Source: Acidisphaera sp. L21
GTDB lineage: Bacteria; Pseudomonadota; Alphaproteobacteria; Acetobacterales; Acetobacteraceae
Length of the DNA: 44,912 nucleotides
Direction of reading: 5' to 3'
Assembly: GCF_009765685.1 (NCBI RefSeq)
Contig: NZ_LMUY01000015.1
Coordinates: forward strand, 250,738 to 295,649
In this document: piece after piece, positions 29,739 to 38,266 of the stretch
How the letters are laid out: each line of letters starts with the position of its first letter
Position numbering within the stretch: the stretch's first letter is position 1
Notes under the pieces: generated by a model
The model's database searches: none
Told to the model about the DNA's origin: nothing
Seen by the model: the letters and a program-made list of their open reading frames with translations, nothing else
Program-made: the position numbers and the translations under genes

Positions 29739-30770
29739 ATGAGCGTCCTATCCGGCATCGCCCGCCGGGTGGGGCGTCGGTTGCTATCCTCCATCCCGGC
29801 GCTGTTGGGCGTGGTGGTGGTGACCTTCGTGCTGATGCGCGTGCTGCCGGGTGACCCGGCGGTGTTCTTCGCCTCCGGCCCTAGCGCCGGGAAGGAGGAG
29901 ATCGAGCAGATCCGCCACCAGATGGGCCTGGATCGGCCCATCCCGATCCAACTCGCCCGCTATTTGGCCGATGTCGCCACCGGCAATCTCGGCCACTCAC
30001 TCACCACCGGGCAACCAGTGACGCAGGATATGGAGCGGCGGCTACCAGCCTCGTTGGAGCTGACCTTCACCGCCCTGGTGATCGCGCTGTTGCTGTCGGT
30101 GCCATTGGGCGTGGCGGCGGCGTTGCGGCCGGGCTCGCCAGTGGACCACGCCGTGCGGATGCTGTGCACGTTGGGCGTCTGCGTGCCCACCTTCGTGTCG
30201 GGGCTGCTGCTGATCTACGTGTTCTACTATCTGCTCGGCTGGGCGCCCGACCCGACGGCGCGGCTGGATATTTTTGCGTCCACCCCGCCTGACATCACCG
30301 GCTTCTACCTGGTGGATTTCGCCATGACCGGGGACTGGTCCGGCTGGTGGGCGGCGTTCACCCAATTGCTGCTGCCGGCGATCAGCATGGCGCTGTTCGT
30401 GCTGGCGCCGCTGGCGCGGATGACACGGGCCTCGATGCTGGCGGTGCTCGGCAGCGATTTCATCCGCACGGCGCAGTCGGTCGGTCTATCGCGCCGCCGG
30501 GTCGTCATCACCTACGCCCTGCGCAACGCGCTGCTGCCAGTGCTGACGATCACTGGGATCGTCTTCTCCACCATGCTGGGCGCCAACGTGCTGGTGGAAA
30601 AAGTGTTCTCCTGGCCCGGCGTCGCGTCCTACGCGCTGGACGCGCTACTGGCGTCCGACTACGCGCCCGTGCAGGCCTTTGTGCTGCTGATGGCGACGAT
30701 CTTCGTGCTGGTGAACGTGCTGATCGACGTGCTGTACGGGATTGCCGACCCGCGGGTGTCGATCGAATGA
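29739..30770 (+). CDS. DppB-like ABC permease, system 2
   Basis: A 343-residue permease with the DppB-type start (RRVGRRLLSSIPALLGVVVV) and the RVLPGDPAVFFASG periplasmic motif. It has about six membrane helices, coupling loop around TAQSVGLSRRRVVITYALRN, and ends IADPRVSIE. Its stop overlaps the next ATG (ATGA at 30767-30770). The gap to the binding-protein gene is 24 bases, with GGAG eight bases before the ATG. It is longer by a few residues than the system 1 copy, mainly in a periplasmic loop around DITGFYLVDFAMTGD. Confidence 0.93.
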   Translation: MSVLSGIARRVGRRLLSSIPALLGVVVVTFVLMRVLPGDPAVFFASGPSAGKEEIEQIRHQMGLDRPIPIQLARYLADVATGNLGHSLTTGQPVTQDMERRLPASLELTFTALVIALLLSVPLGVAAALRPGSPVDHAVRMLCTLGVCVPTFVSGLLLIYVFYYLLGWAPDPTARLDIFASTPPDITGFYLVDFAMTGDWSGWWAAFTQLLLPAISMALFVLAPLARMTRASMLAVLGSDFIRTAQSVGLSRRRVVITYALRNALLPVLTITGIVFSTMLGANVLVEKVFSWPGVASYALDALLASDYAPVQAFVLLMATIFVLVNVLIDVLYGIADPRVSIE

Positions 30771-31633
30771 GCGCCGCCGCGATCCAGCGCACCAGCACCG
30801 CCAGGCACGTGCTGTTCATCCTGCGCGGCAACCCGGTCACCGCCATCGCCTCGCTCGGCACGGCGCTGCTGGTGTTGATCGCGATCTTTGCGCCGTTCCT
30901 GACGCCTTACGACCCGATCGCCTCCGACGTAGCCCACGCCTTAGCCCCGCCAGATGCAGCGCACTGGGCCGGGACTGACCAATTGGGCCGCGACATCTTC
31001 AGCCGCATCGTCGCCGCGGCGCGTCTGGACCTGTTCATCGCCGTCACCGCAGTCGGCCTCTCCTTCGTGGTCGGCGCCGTCGTGGGCGGCTTCTGTGGCT
31101 ATCGCGGCGGCCGGCTGGACCGGTGGGTCGGGCGCTTCGTGGACGTGCTGATGGCGTTTCCCCTCTTCGTCCTGGCCATGGCGCTGGTGGCCGCTTTGGG
31201 CAACCGGATGGAGAACATCATCATCGCCACCGCGGTGATCAATCTGCCATTCTACATCCGCTTCGCCCGCGCCGAGGTGAACGTGCGCCGCAACGCCGGC
31301 TGGGTGGAGGCCGCGCGCGCCTGCGGCGACAGCCACCTCTCCGTCGTGCTGCGCTTCCTGCTGCCGAACGTGCTGCCGGCGATGGCGGTGCAAATCTCGC
31401 TCAATCTCGGCTGGGCCATCCTGAACGCCGCCGGGCTCAGCTTCATCGGCCTGGGCGTCCAGGCGCCAACGCCGGAATGGGGCATCATGGTGGCCGAGGG
31501 CGCCCGCTTCATCACCACCGGCAAGTGGTGGCTGGTGGCGTTCCCCGGCCTGGCGCTGATGCTGACGGTGCTGTTCTTCAACCTGCTGGGCGACGGCCTG
31601 CGCGACATCCTGGACCCGAGGATGCGCACGTGA
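30767..31633 (+). CDS. DppC-like ABC permease, system 2
   Basis: A 288-residue DppC-type permease: first membrane helix after about 25 residues, then WAGTDQLGRDIFSRIVAAAR, coupling loop AARACGDSHLSVVLRFLLPN, and the C-terminal GLRDILDPRMRT. The ATG overlaps the preceding stop (ATGA) and the stop overlaps the GTG of the fused ATPase gene. It is homologous to the system 1 DppC-like gene at 18925 but clearly diverged, so the two importers are not a recent duplication. Confidence 0.94.
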   Translation: MSAAAIQRTSTARHVLFILRGNPVTAIASLGTALLVLIAIFAPFLTPYDPIASDVAHALAPPDAAHWAGTDQLGRDIFSRIVAAARLDLFIAVTAVGLSFVVGAVVGGFCGYRGGRLDRWVGRFVDVLMAFPLFVLAMALVAALGNRMENIIIATAVINLPFYIRFARAEVNVRRNAGWVEAARACGDSHLSVVLRFLLPNVLPAMAVQISLNLGWAILNAAGLSFIGLGVQAPTPEWGIMVAEGARFITTGKWWLVAFPGLALMLTVLFFNLLGDGLRDILDPRMRT

Positions 31634-33291
31634 CCGACCTTCTGCGGGTCGAGGACCTCCGCGTCAGCTTCTCCACCCGGCACGGCATGGTCGCCGCCCT
31701 GCATGGCATCGGTTTCGCCCTGAAGGCCGGGGAAACGCTCGGCATCGTCGGCGAAAGCGGCTCCGGCAAATCCGTCACCTCGCTCGCGGTCATGCGCCTG
31801 CTGGACCGCGCTGGCCGGATCGCGTCCGGCCGCATCGTCTTCCAGGGCCGCGACATCACCCGGGCGAAGCATGGCGACCTGCGCAGCCTGCGCGGCGCCG
31901 CGATGTCGATGATCTTCCAGAACCCGCGCTCGGCGCTCAACCCGATCCGCACGGTGGAGCAGCAGATCGTCGACGTGCTGCGCGCCCACAAGCCGATCAC
32001 GCTCTCCGCCGCCCGGGCGCAGGCGCTGGAGTTGCTGCGCGCCGTATTGATCCGCAATCCGGAGCAGCGCCTGCATGCCTACCCGGCCGAACTGTCCGGC
32101 GGCATGTGTCAGCGGGTCATGATCGCCATGGCAATGGCCTGCGAACCCGCGCTCCTCATCGCCGACGAGCCCACCACCGGGCTGGACGTGACGACCCAAA
32201 AGGCTGTGATGGACCTGCTCGCCGGCATTACCGCCCAGCGCGGTATGGCGATGATCCTGATCACCCACGACCTTGGCCTAGCCGCCCGCTACTGCGGCGA
32301 AATCGCGGTGATGGAGCGTGGCCTGATGGTGGAGCAGGGGCCAACCGCCACGCTGTTCCAGGCGCCAAAACACCCGTACACGCAACGGCTCATCGCCGCC
32401 TCCCCAACACGGCGTTCCACCCTGGCCGACCTGGCGCAGGGGGAACCGGTCGCCCCCGCCAGCGTCATCCAACGCCCGCCCGGCACCGGCCCGCTGCTGG
32501 ACCTTCGCCATGTGCTGAAAGTCTTCACCGGCGACGTGCGCGCGGTGGACGACGTGTCGTTCAGCCTGCCGCCTGGCGGCAGCTTGGGCCTGGTCGGCGA
32601 ATCCGGCTCGGGCAAGAGCACGCTGTCCCGCCTGATCTGCCGGCTGATCGATCTGGATGGCGGCGACATCATCTTCCAGGGCGAGTCGATCTCCGCCATC
32701 CCGGCCAACGACTTCCACCGCTCCCCGCGCAGGCGCGACGTGCAGATCGTGTTCCAGGATCCGCATGACAGCCTCAACCCGCGCTTCACGGCGTTCGACT
32801 GCATCGCCCATCCGCTGCGCCGGCTGGAAAAGATGCGCGACGGGGCGGCGTTGACCACGCGGGTGCACGAAGCCGCCTCCCGCGCCGGGCTGCCAATGGA
32901 TCTGCTGGAGCGGTATCCGCATCAACTCTCTGGCGGGCAGAAGGCGCGCGTCGGGATCGCCCGCGCCATTGCGCCCCGGCCGCGCCTGCTGGTGCTGGAC
33001 GAGCCGACCGCGGCGCTGGACGTGTCGATCCAGGCGGTGATCCTGCAATTGCTGGACCGCCTGCGGAAGGAAGACGATCTGGCCATGCTGTTCGTCAGCC
33101 ACGACCTGAATGTGGTGCGCATGCTGTGCGACGACCTGGTGGTGCTGCAACACGGCAAGGTGGTGGAGGCGGGGCCGAGCGCGGCCGTGTTCGAGAACCC
33201 CCAGTCCGGGTACACGCGCAGCCTGCTCGACGCGATCCCGCATTTCGATCCACACGCCACCGCACCGCTGCTGCAAGTCGCCGAAGGATGA
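31630..33291 (+). CDS. Fused double ABC ATPase (DppD-DppF in one chain), system 2
   Basis: The 553-residue protein has two complete ATPase domains in one chain, as in GsiA-type importers. Domain 1 has GESGSGKS, LSGGMCQRV, LLIADEPTTGLD and LITHDLGLAAR. Domain 2 has GESGSGKST, LSGGQKARV, LLVLDEPTAALD and FVSHDLNVVR. Both sets of Walker, signature and switch residues are intact. In domain 1 the signature Q is replaced (GGMCQ). A linker of about 60 residues lacks the cysteine-rich oligopeptide-transporter tail seen in system 1. The start is GTG at 31630, overlapping the permease stop (GTGA). The stop overlaps the ATG of the flavoprotein gene. Confidence 0.94.
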   Translation: MTDLLRVEDLRVSFSTRHGMVAALHGIGFALKAGETLGIVGESGSGKSVTSLAVMRLLDRAGRIASGRIVFQGRDITRAKHGDLRSLRGAAMSMIFQNPRSALNPIRTVEQQIVDVLRAHKPITLSAARAQALELLRAVLIRNPEQRLHAYPAELSGGMCQRVMIAMAMACEPALLIADEPTTGLDVTTQKAVMDLLAGITAQRGMAMILITHDLGLAARYCGEIAVMERGLMVEQGPTATLFQAPKHPYTQRLIAASPTRRSTLADLAQGEPVAPASVIQRPPGTGPLLDLRHVLKVFTGDVRAVDDVSFSLPPGGSLGLVGESGSGKSTLSRLICRLIDLDGGDIIFQGESISAIPANDFHRSPRRRDVQIVFQDPHDSLNPRFTAFDCIAHPLRRLEKMRDGAALTTRVHEAASRAGLPMDLLERYPHQLSGGQKARVGIARAIAPRPRLLVLDEPTAALDVSIQAVILQLLDRLRKEDDLAMLFVSHDLNVVRMLCDDLVVLQHGKVVEAGPSAAVFENPQSGYTRSLLDAIPHFDPHATAPLLQVAEG

Positions 33292-34715
33292 GCCAGCTGG
33301 ATACGCTGGCGGCCCGGGTGCGGGATGATCTGGCGCGGATCGCCCACCCGCGCATGCCCTGGCTGCAACCGCATATCGGCCCCGACGGCGAGCCGGCGCT
33401 GGATGTGCTGGTGGTTGGCGCCGGGCAATCCGGCCTGGGCATCGCCATCGGGCTGCTGCGTGCGCATGTGCCGAATATCCTGGTGGTCGACCGTGCCCGG
33501 CGCGACGAGGAGGGGCCGTGGCTCAGCTACGCCCGCATGCACACGCTGCGCTCGCCGAAGGACTACACCGGGCCGGATTTGGACCTGCCGAGCCTGGGCT
33601 ATCAATGCTGGCACGAGGCGCGATACGGCGCCGCGCATTGGGCGGCGCTGGATCTGATTACCCGGCAGGATTGGGCAGCCTATCTCGGCTGGGTGCGCGA
33701 CACCGTCGGCGTTCCCGTGCAGAGCGAAACCACTGTCACCGACATCGCGCCCGCCCCCGGCGGCCTGCTCGCCGTCACGCTGAACGGCATTGTGCGCCAC
33801 ACCCGCAAGCTCGTGCTGGCGACGGGGCAGGAGGGCGCGGGCCATTGGTGGATGCCGCCCTTCGTCGCCGCTTTGCCCACGCACTTGCGCGCCCACACCG
33901 CCGACCCCATCGATTTCGCCGCCCTGCGCGGCAAGCGCGTGGCGGTGCTGGGGGCCGGCGCCTCCGCCTTCGACAATGCGGCGATGGCGTTGGAGGCGGG
34001 TGCCGCCGACGTCTCGCTCTACTGCCGCCGGGCCGAGCCGCAGGTGATCCAGCCCTATCGCTGGCTGACCTTCACCGGCTTCCTGCGCCATTTGTCCGAC
34101 CTCGACGACGAGTGGCGCTGGCGCTTCATGAGCCGCATCCTCGGCCTGCGCGAGGGCTTTCCGCAGCCGACCTACGACCGTTGCGCCCGCCATCCGGCGT
34201 TCCACCTGCGCACCGGCGCGGCGTGGACAGCCGCAAGACCGTCCGGCGATGGTGTCGAGATCGACACTCCGATCGGCACGTTCACCGCGGATTTCCTGAT
34301 TTGCGGTACGGGCGTGGAAATGGACTTCGCGCTGCGCCCGGAACTCGCCCGCATCGCCGCCGACATCGCCCGCTGGTGCGACCGCTACGATCCGCCGGAA
34401 GAAGAACGGGACGACCGCCTCGGCCGCTTCCCCTATCTGGCGCAGGATTACAGTTTCGTACCGCGCTGCCCTGGCAACGCCGACTGGATCAGCGACATCC
34501 ATCTGTTCAACATCGCCTCCACCATGAGCTTCGGCCCCTCCGGCTCCTCCATCAATGCGATGACGACGGCCGTGCCCAAGCTGGTGTCGGGGCTCACGCG
34601 CGGGTTGTTCACCGGCGACCTGGACCGGCATTGGCGAACACTGTGCGAATACGACGTGCCGCAGGCGATCATTCGGCAGGCGGCAGGCAGCCCCGCGCTA
34701 GCAACTCCTCCTTGA
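33288..34715 (+). CDS. Two-Rossmann FAD/NAD(P)H-dependent oxidoreductase
   Basis: The 475-residue flavoprotein has an FAD-binding Rossmann motif (DVLVVGAGQSGLGIA, about residues 40-54) and an NAD(P)H-binding one (RVAVLGAGASAFDNAA, about residues 220-235). Its overall plan is that of flavin-containing/Baeyer-Villiger monooxygenases, but I do not see the FxGxxxH fingerprint expected before the second Rossmann fold. The C-terminus has STMSFGPSGSSINAM. It overlaps the fused ATPase gene by four bases, so it is co-translated with importer system 2 and may oxidise what that importer brings in. The 3' end overlaps the convergent ligase gene by 47 bases. Confidence 0.88.
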   Translation: MSQLDTLAARVRDDLARIAHPRMPWLQPHIGPDGEPALDVLVVGAGQSGLGIAIGLLRAHVPNILVVDRARRDEEGPWLSYARMHTLRSPKDYTGPDLDLPSLGYQCWHEARYGAAHWAALDLITRQDWAAYLGWVRDTVGVPVQSETTVTDIAPAPGGLLAVTLNGIVRHTRKLVLATGQEGAGHWWMPPFVAALPTHLRAHTADPIDFAALRGKRVAVLGAGASAFDNAAMALEAGAADVSLYCRRAEPQVIQPYRWLTFTGFLRHLSDLDDEWRWRFMSRILGLREGFPQPTYDRCARHPAFHLRTGAAWTAARPSGDGVEIDTPIGTFTADFLICGTGVEMDFALRPELARIAADIARWCDRYDPPEEERDDRLGRFPYLAQDYSFVPRCPGNADWISDIHLFNIASTMSFGPSGSSINAMTTAVPKLVSGLTRGLFTGDLDRHWRTLCEYDVPQAIIRQAAGSPALATPP

Positions 34716-36255
34716 TCGTTTTCTTGGTGATCTTGCCGTAGCCCGACTTAGGCAGTTCCTCCCAAAAGAAAATACGCTTGGGAATCTTGTAGCGCGCCAC
34801 CTTGTCGTCCAGCCAGGCCAGCAGCGCCGCTTCGTCCACCGTGGCATCGGGTCGCAACACCGCGGCGGCGATGCCGATTTCGCCCCATGTCGGGTCGGGC
34901 ATGCCGACGATGGCGATCTCGGCGACGGCCGGGTGAGTCAGCATCGCCTCTTCCGCCTCACGCGGATACACGTTCGACCCGCCGGAGATATACATGTCCG
35001 ATGCGCGACCGGTGATGAACAAGAACCCTGCTGAATCCATGTGGCCCAAATCGCCAGTGCGGAACCAGCCATTGCGGAACGCCTTCGCATTCGCCTCGGC
35101 ATTGTCGTGATAGCCGGCGAACACCGCCAGGCCGCAGACGCAGATCTCGCCAGTCTCGGCCGCGGGCAGTTCGCGCCCGTCATCACCCTGGATCTGGATC
35201 TGCATCGCCGTGCGTTCATACCCGGCGGTGCCAAGGCGTAGGCCTGGCCTATCCTCCGCATCGTGTAGATGCGGAGGCAAGACCGTGATGTTCCCCGTCA
35301 CTTCGCCCAGCCCAAAATACTGCACCAGCACCGGGCCCAGCTTCCGCAGCGCGTGCTTCTGGTCCGCCCGATACATCGGCGCCCCGGCGTAGATCACGTG
35401 GCGCAGGCTGGAATGGTCGTAGCGATCCACCGCCTCGTGTTCGGTCAGCAGCTTCAGAATGGTGGGGACGGTGAACATGTTGGTGATGTGCCAGCGTTCC
35501 ACCATTGCCCAGGCGTCCTCCGGGTTCAGCCGCTGCCCGCCGGGCATGACCGTTTTCACCCCGCGCGCCACCTGCGCCAATTGATGAATGCCGGCCCCGT
35601 GCGACAACGGCGCCACCACCAGCGAGGCATCGTCGGGCGTCGTGCCCGGCATCAGATCGCACAGATGATTGGTGGCGACGAAGCCCATCTGCCCATGCGT
35701 CAGCACCGCTGCCTTCGGCCGCCCCGTCGTGCCGGAGGTGAAGAAGAACCAGCAGGGATCGTCATGCTCCACATCCGCTGCCGGGTAGTCGGCGCCAAGA
35801 TGCTGGGCAACGAGATCGTCATACGCCTCCAGCGGCCCGGCGCCGCCGATGGAAACCACGAGCCGCAGATCGGGCGCTGCCTGCTGCGCGGCAACCGCAT
35901 GGTCCGGAAACAACGCGCCGCACAGCATCGCAACTGCGCCGCTGGACCGGGCGAGGTAGGCGACCTCCACCGGGGTCTGGCGGAAATTCGCCGGCACCCA
36001 CACCGCGCCGATGCGGAAGCAGACGAACATTGACTCCAGCAACTGATTGCAGTTGGTCGACTGCACCAGCACGCGGTCGCCCTTGCCGATGCCGCGTGCG
36101 GCGAGCGCCGCTGCCATTGCGTCGACCCGGCGATCGAAATCCTGCCAGGTCCATGTCGCCTCGCCCCACACGATTGCCACATCATTCGGCTGGCGCCGCG
36201 CAGCCTGGCGCAGGAAGTGCGACAGGTTCATCACCCGGCGGGTCGCGGGGATCAT
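34669..36255 (-). CDS. Acyl-CoA synthetase (AMP-forming)
   Basis: The 528-residue adenylating enzyme has the P-loop-like FFFTSGTTGRPKAAVLTH, the A5 motif QYFGLGEVTGN, the A7/A8 motifs GWFRTGDLGHMD and GRASDMYISGGSNVYPRE, and the catalytic Lys in SGYGKITKKT. It activates a carboxylic acid as acyl-AMP and transfers it to CoA. The acid is unknown; its place after a GST, a hydroxyisobutyrate dehydrogenase-type enzyme and a fumarylacetoacetase suggests a catabolic intermediate. Start is ATG 36255, with ATG 36231 (MNLSHFLRQ) an alternative; neither has a strong ribosome site. It is the last gene of the minus-strand run. Confidence 0.93.
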   Translation of the reverse strand: MIPATRRVMNLSHFLRQAARRQPNDVAIVWGEATWTWQDFDRRVDAMAAALAARGIGKGDRVLVQSTNCNQLLESMFVCFRIGAVWVPANFRQTPVEVAYLARSSGAVAMLCGALFPDHAVAAQQAAPDLRLVVSIGGAGPLEAYDDLVAQHLGADYPAADVEHDDPCWFFFTSGTTGRPKAAVLTHGQMGFVATNHLCDLMPGTTPDDASLVVAPLSHGAGIHQLAQVARGVKTVMPGGQRLNPEDAWAMVERWHITNMFTVPTILKLLTEHEAVDRYDHSSLRHVIYAGAPMYRADQKHALRKLGPVLVQYFGLGEVTGNITVLPPHLHDAEDRPGLRLGTAGYERTAMQIQIQGDDGRELPAAETGEICVCGLAVFAGYHDNAEANAKAFRNGWFRTGDLGHMDSAGFLFITGRASDMYISGGSNVYPREAEEAMLTHPAVAEIAIVGMPDPTWGEIGIAAAVLRPDATVDEAALLAWLDDKVARYKIPKRIFFWEELPKSGYGKITKKTIKEELLARGCLPPAE

Positions 36256-36259
36256 CCGG

Positions 36260-36871
36260 TTAGGCTCGGGCGCTGGGCCGTTCCGCCACGCGGGCGTACC
36301 AGGCGGCCAGATTGGTCCACGCCGGGTCCAATGGCTGGCCGACCTTGCTGCCGAACCGGGTGAAGCAGAACAGGGTGATATCGGCCAAGGTGAACCGCTC
36401 CCCAGCCACGAATGGCTGGCCGGCCATTTGTCCGTCCAACCAGCCCAGCCAATGCCGTGTGATGGATTTCAGGCCGTCCGCCGCCTCCGGGATCAGGATC
36501 ACCCGGTCGCGAAAGAATTCCAGCCCGTCGCTGTAGCGATACCCGGCGGTCAGCGGCTCCAGCACGTTCAAATCCACCCAGCGCACCCATTTCCTGGTCT
36601 GCGCGCGTTCCACCGCGGTGGTGCCGATCAGCGGCGGGGAGGGGTGGGTCTCGTCGATATACTCGGCAATTGCGGTAATCTGGGTCAGCACCGTGCCGTC
36701 ATCCAACTCCAGCGCGGGCAACTCGCCCATCGGGTTGATGGCGAGATAGTCGCCTTGGCGGTTCTCCCGGTCGCGCAAATTGATGCGCTGCTTCGGCACC
36801 TCGATGCCCTTCTCGGCGAGCACCATGCGAACGACATGCGGGTTCGGCCCAACCGAATCATACAGCTTCAT
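36260..36871 (-). CDS. Glutathione S-transferase family protein
   Basis: The 203-residue protein has the GST layout: a thioredoxin-like N-terminal domain starting KLYDSVGPNPHVVRMVLAEK, the NPMGELPALELDDGTVLTQ segment with the cis-Pro, and an all-helical C-terminal domain with the FTLADITLFCF capping motif. It conjugates glutathione to an electrophile or acts as an isomerase. I considered maleylacetoacetate isomerase because a fumarylacetoacetase lies upstream, but the zeta-class SSCSWR-type motif is absent. It is separated from the ligase ATG by four bases and probably shares its transcript. Confidence 0.9.
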   Translation of the reverse strand: MKLYDSVGPNPHVVRMVLAEKGIEVPKQRINLRDRENRQGDYLAINPMGELPALELDDGTVLTQITAIAEYIDETHPSPPLIGTTAVERAQTRKWVRWVDLNVLEPLTAGYRYSDGLEFFRDRVILIPEAADGLKSITRHWLGWLDGQMAGQPFVAGERFTLADITLFCFTRFGSKVGQPLDPAWTNLAAWYARVAERPSARA

Positions 36872-36930
36872 GGCGGCTCCTCTGGTCTTCTTGCCGCCAT
36901 GAAGCCAGGTCGGGGCCTGGCCCGCAACCG

Positions 36931-37815
36931 CTACTCGGCGGTGCCGTCCCGCACGGCCTTGATGATGGCGGAGAAATCGGCACCCGCCTCGTGCTCGGCG
37001 AACTTGCGGTAGATCGCGGCGGCATGGGCGCCCAGCGGCGTCTGCGCGCCGGATGCGGCCGCGGCGTCCTGCGACAAATTCAGGTCTTTCAGCATCAGCG
37101 CCGCGGCGAAACCGGGCACGTAATCCCGGTTGGCGGGCGACGCGGGCACCGGGCCTGGCACCGGGCAATAGCTGGTCAGCGCCCAGCATTGGCCAGACGC
37201 GGTGCTGGCGACGTCGAATAGCGCCTGATGCGTCAGCCCCAGTTTCTCACCGAGCACGAACGCCTCCGCCACGGCGATCATGGAGATGCCCAGGATCATG
37301 TTGTTGCAAACCTTTGCCGCCTGCCCGGCGCCAGCCTCGCCACAGCGGACGATCTTCTTGCCCATGGCGGTCAGGATCGGCTCCGCTTGGGCGAACGCCG
37401 CCTCCGCCCCGCCCGCCATGAAGGTGAGCGTGCCCGCCTGCGCGCCGCCAACGCCACCGGACACCGGTGCATCCACGCTGGCCATCCCAGCGGCGGCGGC
37501 GGCGGCGTGCGCTGATTGGGCAGCCCCGACATCGATGGTGGAGCAGTCGATGAACAGCGTGCCCGCCTTGGCCGCCGGCAGGATGTCGGCATAACAGGCG
37601 GCAACGTGCTTGCCGGCAGGCAGCATGGTGATGACGATGTCCATCCCGCTTACTGCCTCGGTCGCGGAGGCCGCCAGATCCAGACCAAGATCCGTCGCCG
37701 CGGCGCTGGCGGCCGGCGACAAGTCGAACCCGCGCACACTATGCCCGGCGCGCAGCAAATTCGCAGCCATCGGCGCGCCCATATTGCCCAGCCCGATAAA
37801 GCCGATTTTTGCCAT
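36931..37815 (-). CDS. 3-hydroxyisobutyrate dehydrogenase-family oxidoreductase
   Basis: The 294-residue beta-hydroxyacid dehydrogenase has the N-terminal NAD(P)-binding motif IGFIGLGNMGAPMAANL, the substrate-binding DAPVSGGVGGAQAGTL, and the catalytic Lys in AAKVCNNMILG. It oxidises a short 3-hydroxy acid to the semialdehyde. Length and motifs match valine-catabolic MmsB and its relatives (tartronate semialdehyde reductase), and the sequence does not tell which. The ATG at 37815 is chosen because the Rossmann motif begins four residues later; the open frame upstream runs into the intergenic gap. The gap to the GST gene is 59 bases. Confidence 0.93.
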   Translation of the reverse strand: MAKIGFIGLGNMGAPMAANLLRAGHSVRGFDLSPAASAAATDLGLDLAASATEAVSGMDIVITMLPAGKHVAACYADILPAAKAGTLFIDCSTIDVGAAQSAHAAAAAAGMASVDAPVSGGVGGAQAGTLTFMAGGAEAAFAQAEPILTAMGKKIVRCGEAGAGQAAKVCNNMILGISMIAVAEAFVLGEKLGLTHQALFDVASTASGQCWALTSYCPVPGPVPASPANRDYVPGFAAALMLKDLNLSQDAAAASGAQTPLGAHAAAIYRKFAEHEAGADFSAIIKAVRDGTAE

Positions 37816-37867
37816 GACCGTTTCCCTCACTTCGTTGGCCGAACCCTCGCGGGGGGACCGAAGGGCG

Positions 37868-38266
37868 TCAAGTATGTGCGACGGCGACGTCCGCGACGTC
37901 GACACCCTGCCGTGCCGCCAGACTTGCCAGTATTTTCCCCTGCGCCTCCTGCGCCAGCAGCAGCCGGCACAACGCTTCGTGATCGGTTTCGGCGCGGATC
38001 TGGTCGTGGCGGGATTGTTGGCGCTGCGCCACGGCGATCACGAAGATCAGGATCAGTTGGATGACGTTGGAGACGGTGAGTAGGAACACGAAGGGGAACG
38101 GGTCCAGCCGCGTCCAAATCCCGACCGTGATCCAGACCAACTGCACAATGATCGCCAGCATCAACGCGACCGGCGCGCCCGTCCATTCGGCGATGGCGCG
38201 GCACAGCCGCTCCGTCCGGCTCAATTCGGCGTCGTGGATTTCGTTGGCGTTCGGGGCGTGCTTCAT
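37868..38266 (-). CDS. DUF1003-like small membrane protein
   Basis: The 132-residue protein has two hydrophobic helices: one around APVALMLAIIVQLVWITVG and another containing VFLLTVSNVIQLILIFVIAV. Between them lies the DPFPF loop, and after them the tail AQRQQSRHDQIRAETDHEA. This matches the DUF1003 plan; a low-affinity iron permease is a weaker alternative. The function is unknown. Its ATG at 38266 overlaps the fumarylacetoacetase stop (ATGA at 38263-38266), which decides the start over an ATG seven codons upstream. The C-terminal 40 residues are predicted helical and cytoplasmic. Confidence 0.78.
   Translation of the reverse strand: MKHAPNANEIHDAELSRTERLCRAIAEWTGAPVALMLAIIVQLVWITVGIWTRLDPFPFVFLLTVSNVIQLILIFVIAVAQRQQSRHDQIRAETDHEALCRLLLAQEAQGKILASLAARQGVDVADVAVAHT

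Noticed and set aside
33288-34715. Baeyer-Villiger monooxygenase
   Set aside because: The FxGxxxH fingerprint expected between the two Rossmann folds is not visible.
33518-34741. 407-codon plus frame
   Set aside because: Shifted frame of the flavoprotein gene; composition is Arg/Pro/His-rich.
36260-36871. Maleylacetoacetate isomerase
   Set aside because: Neighbouring fumarylacetoacetase suggested it, but the zeta-class SSCSWR-type motif is absent.
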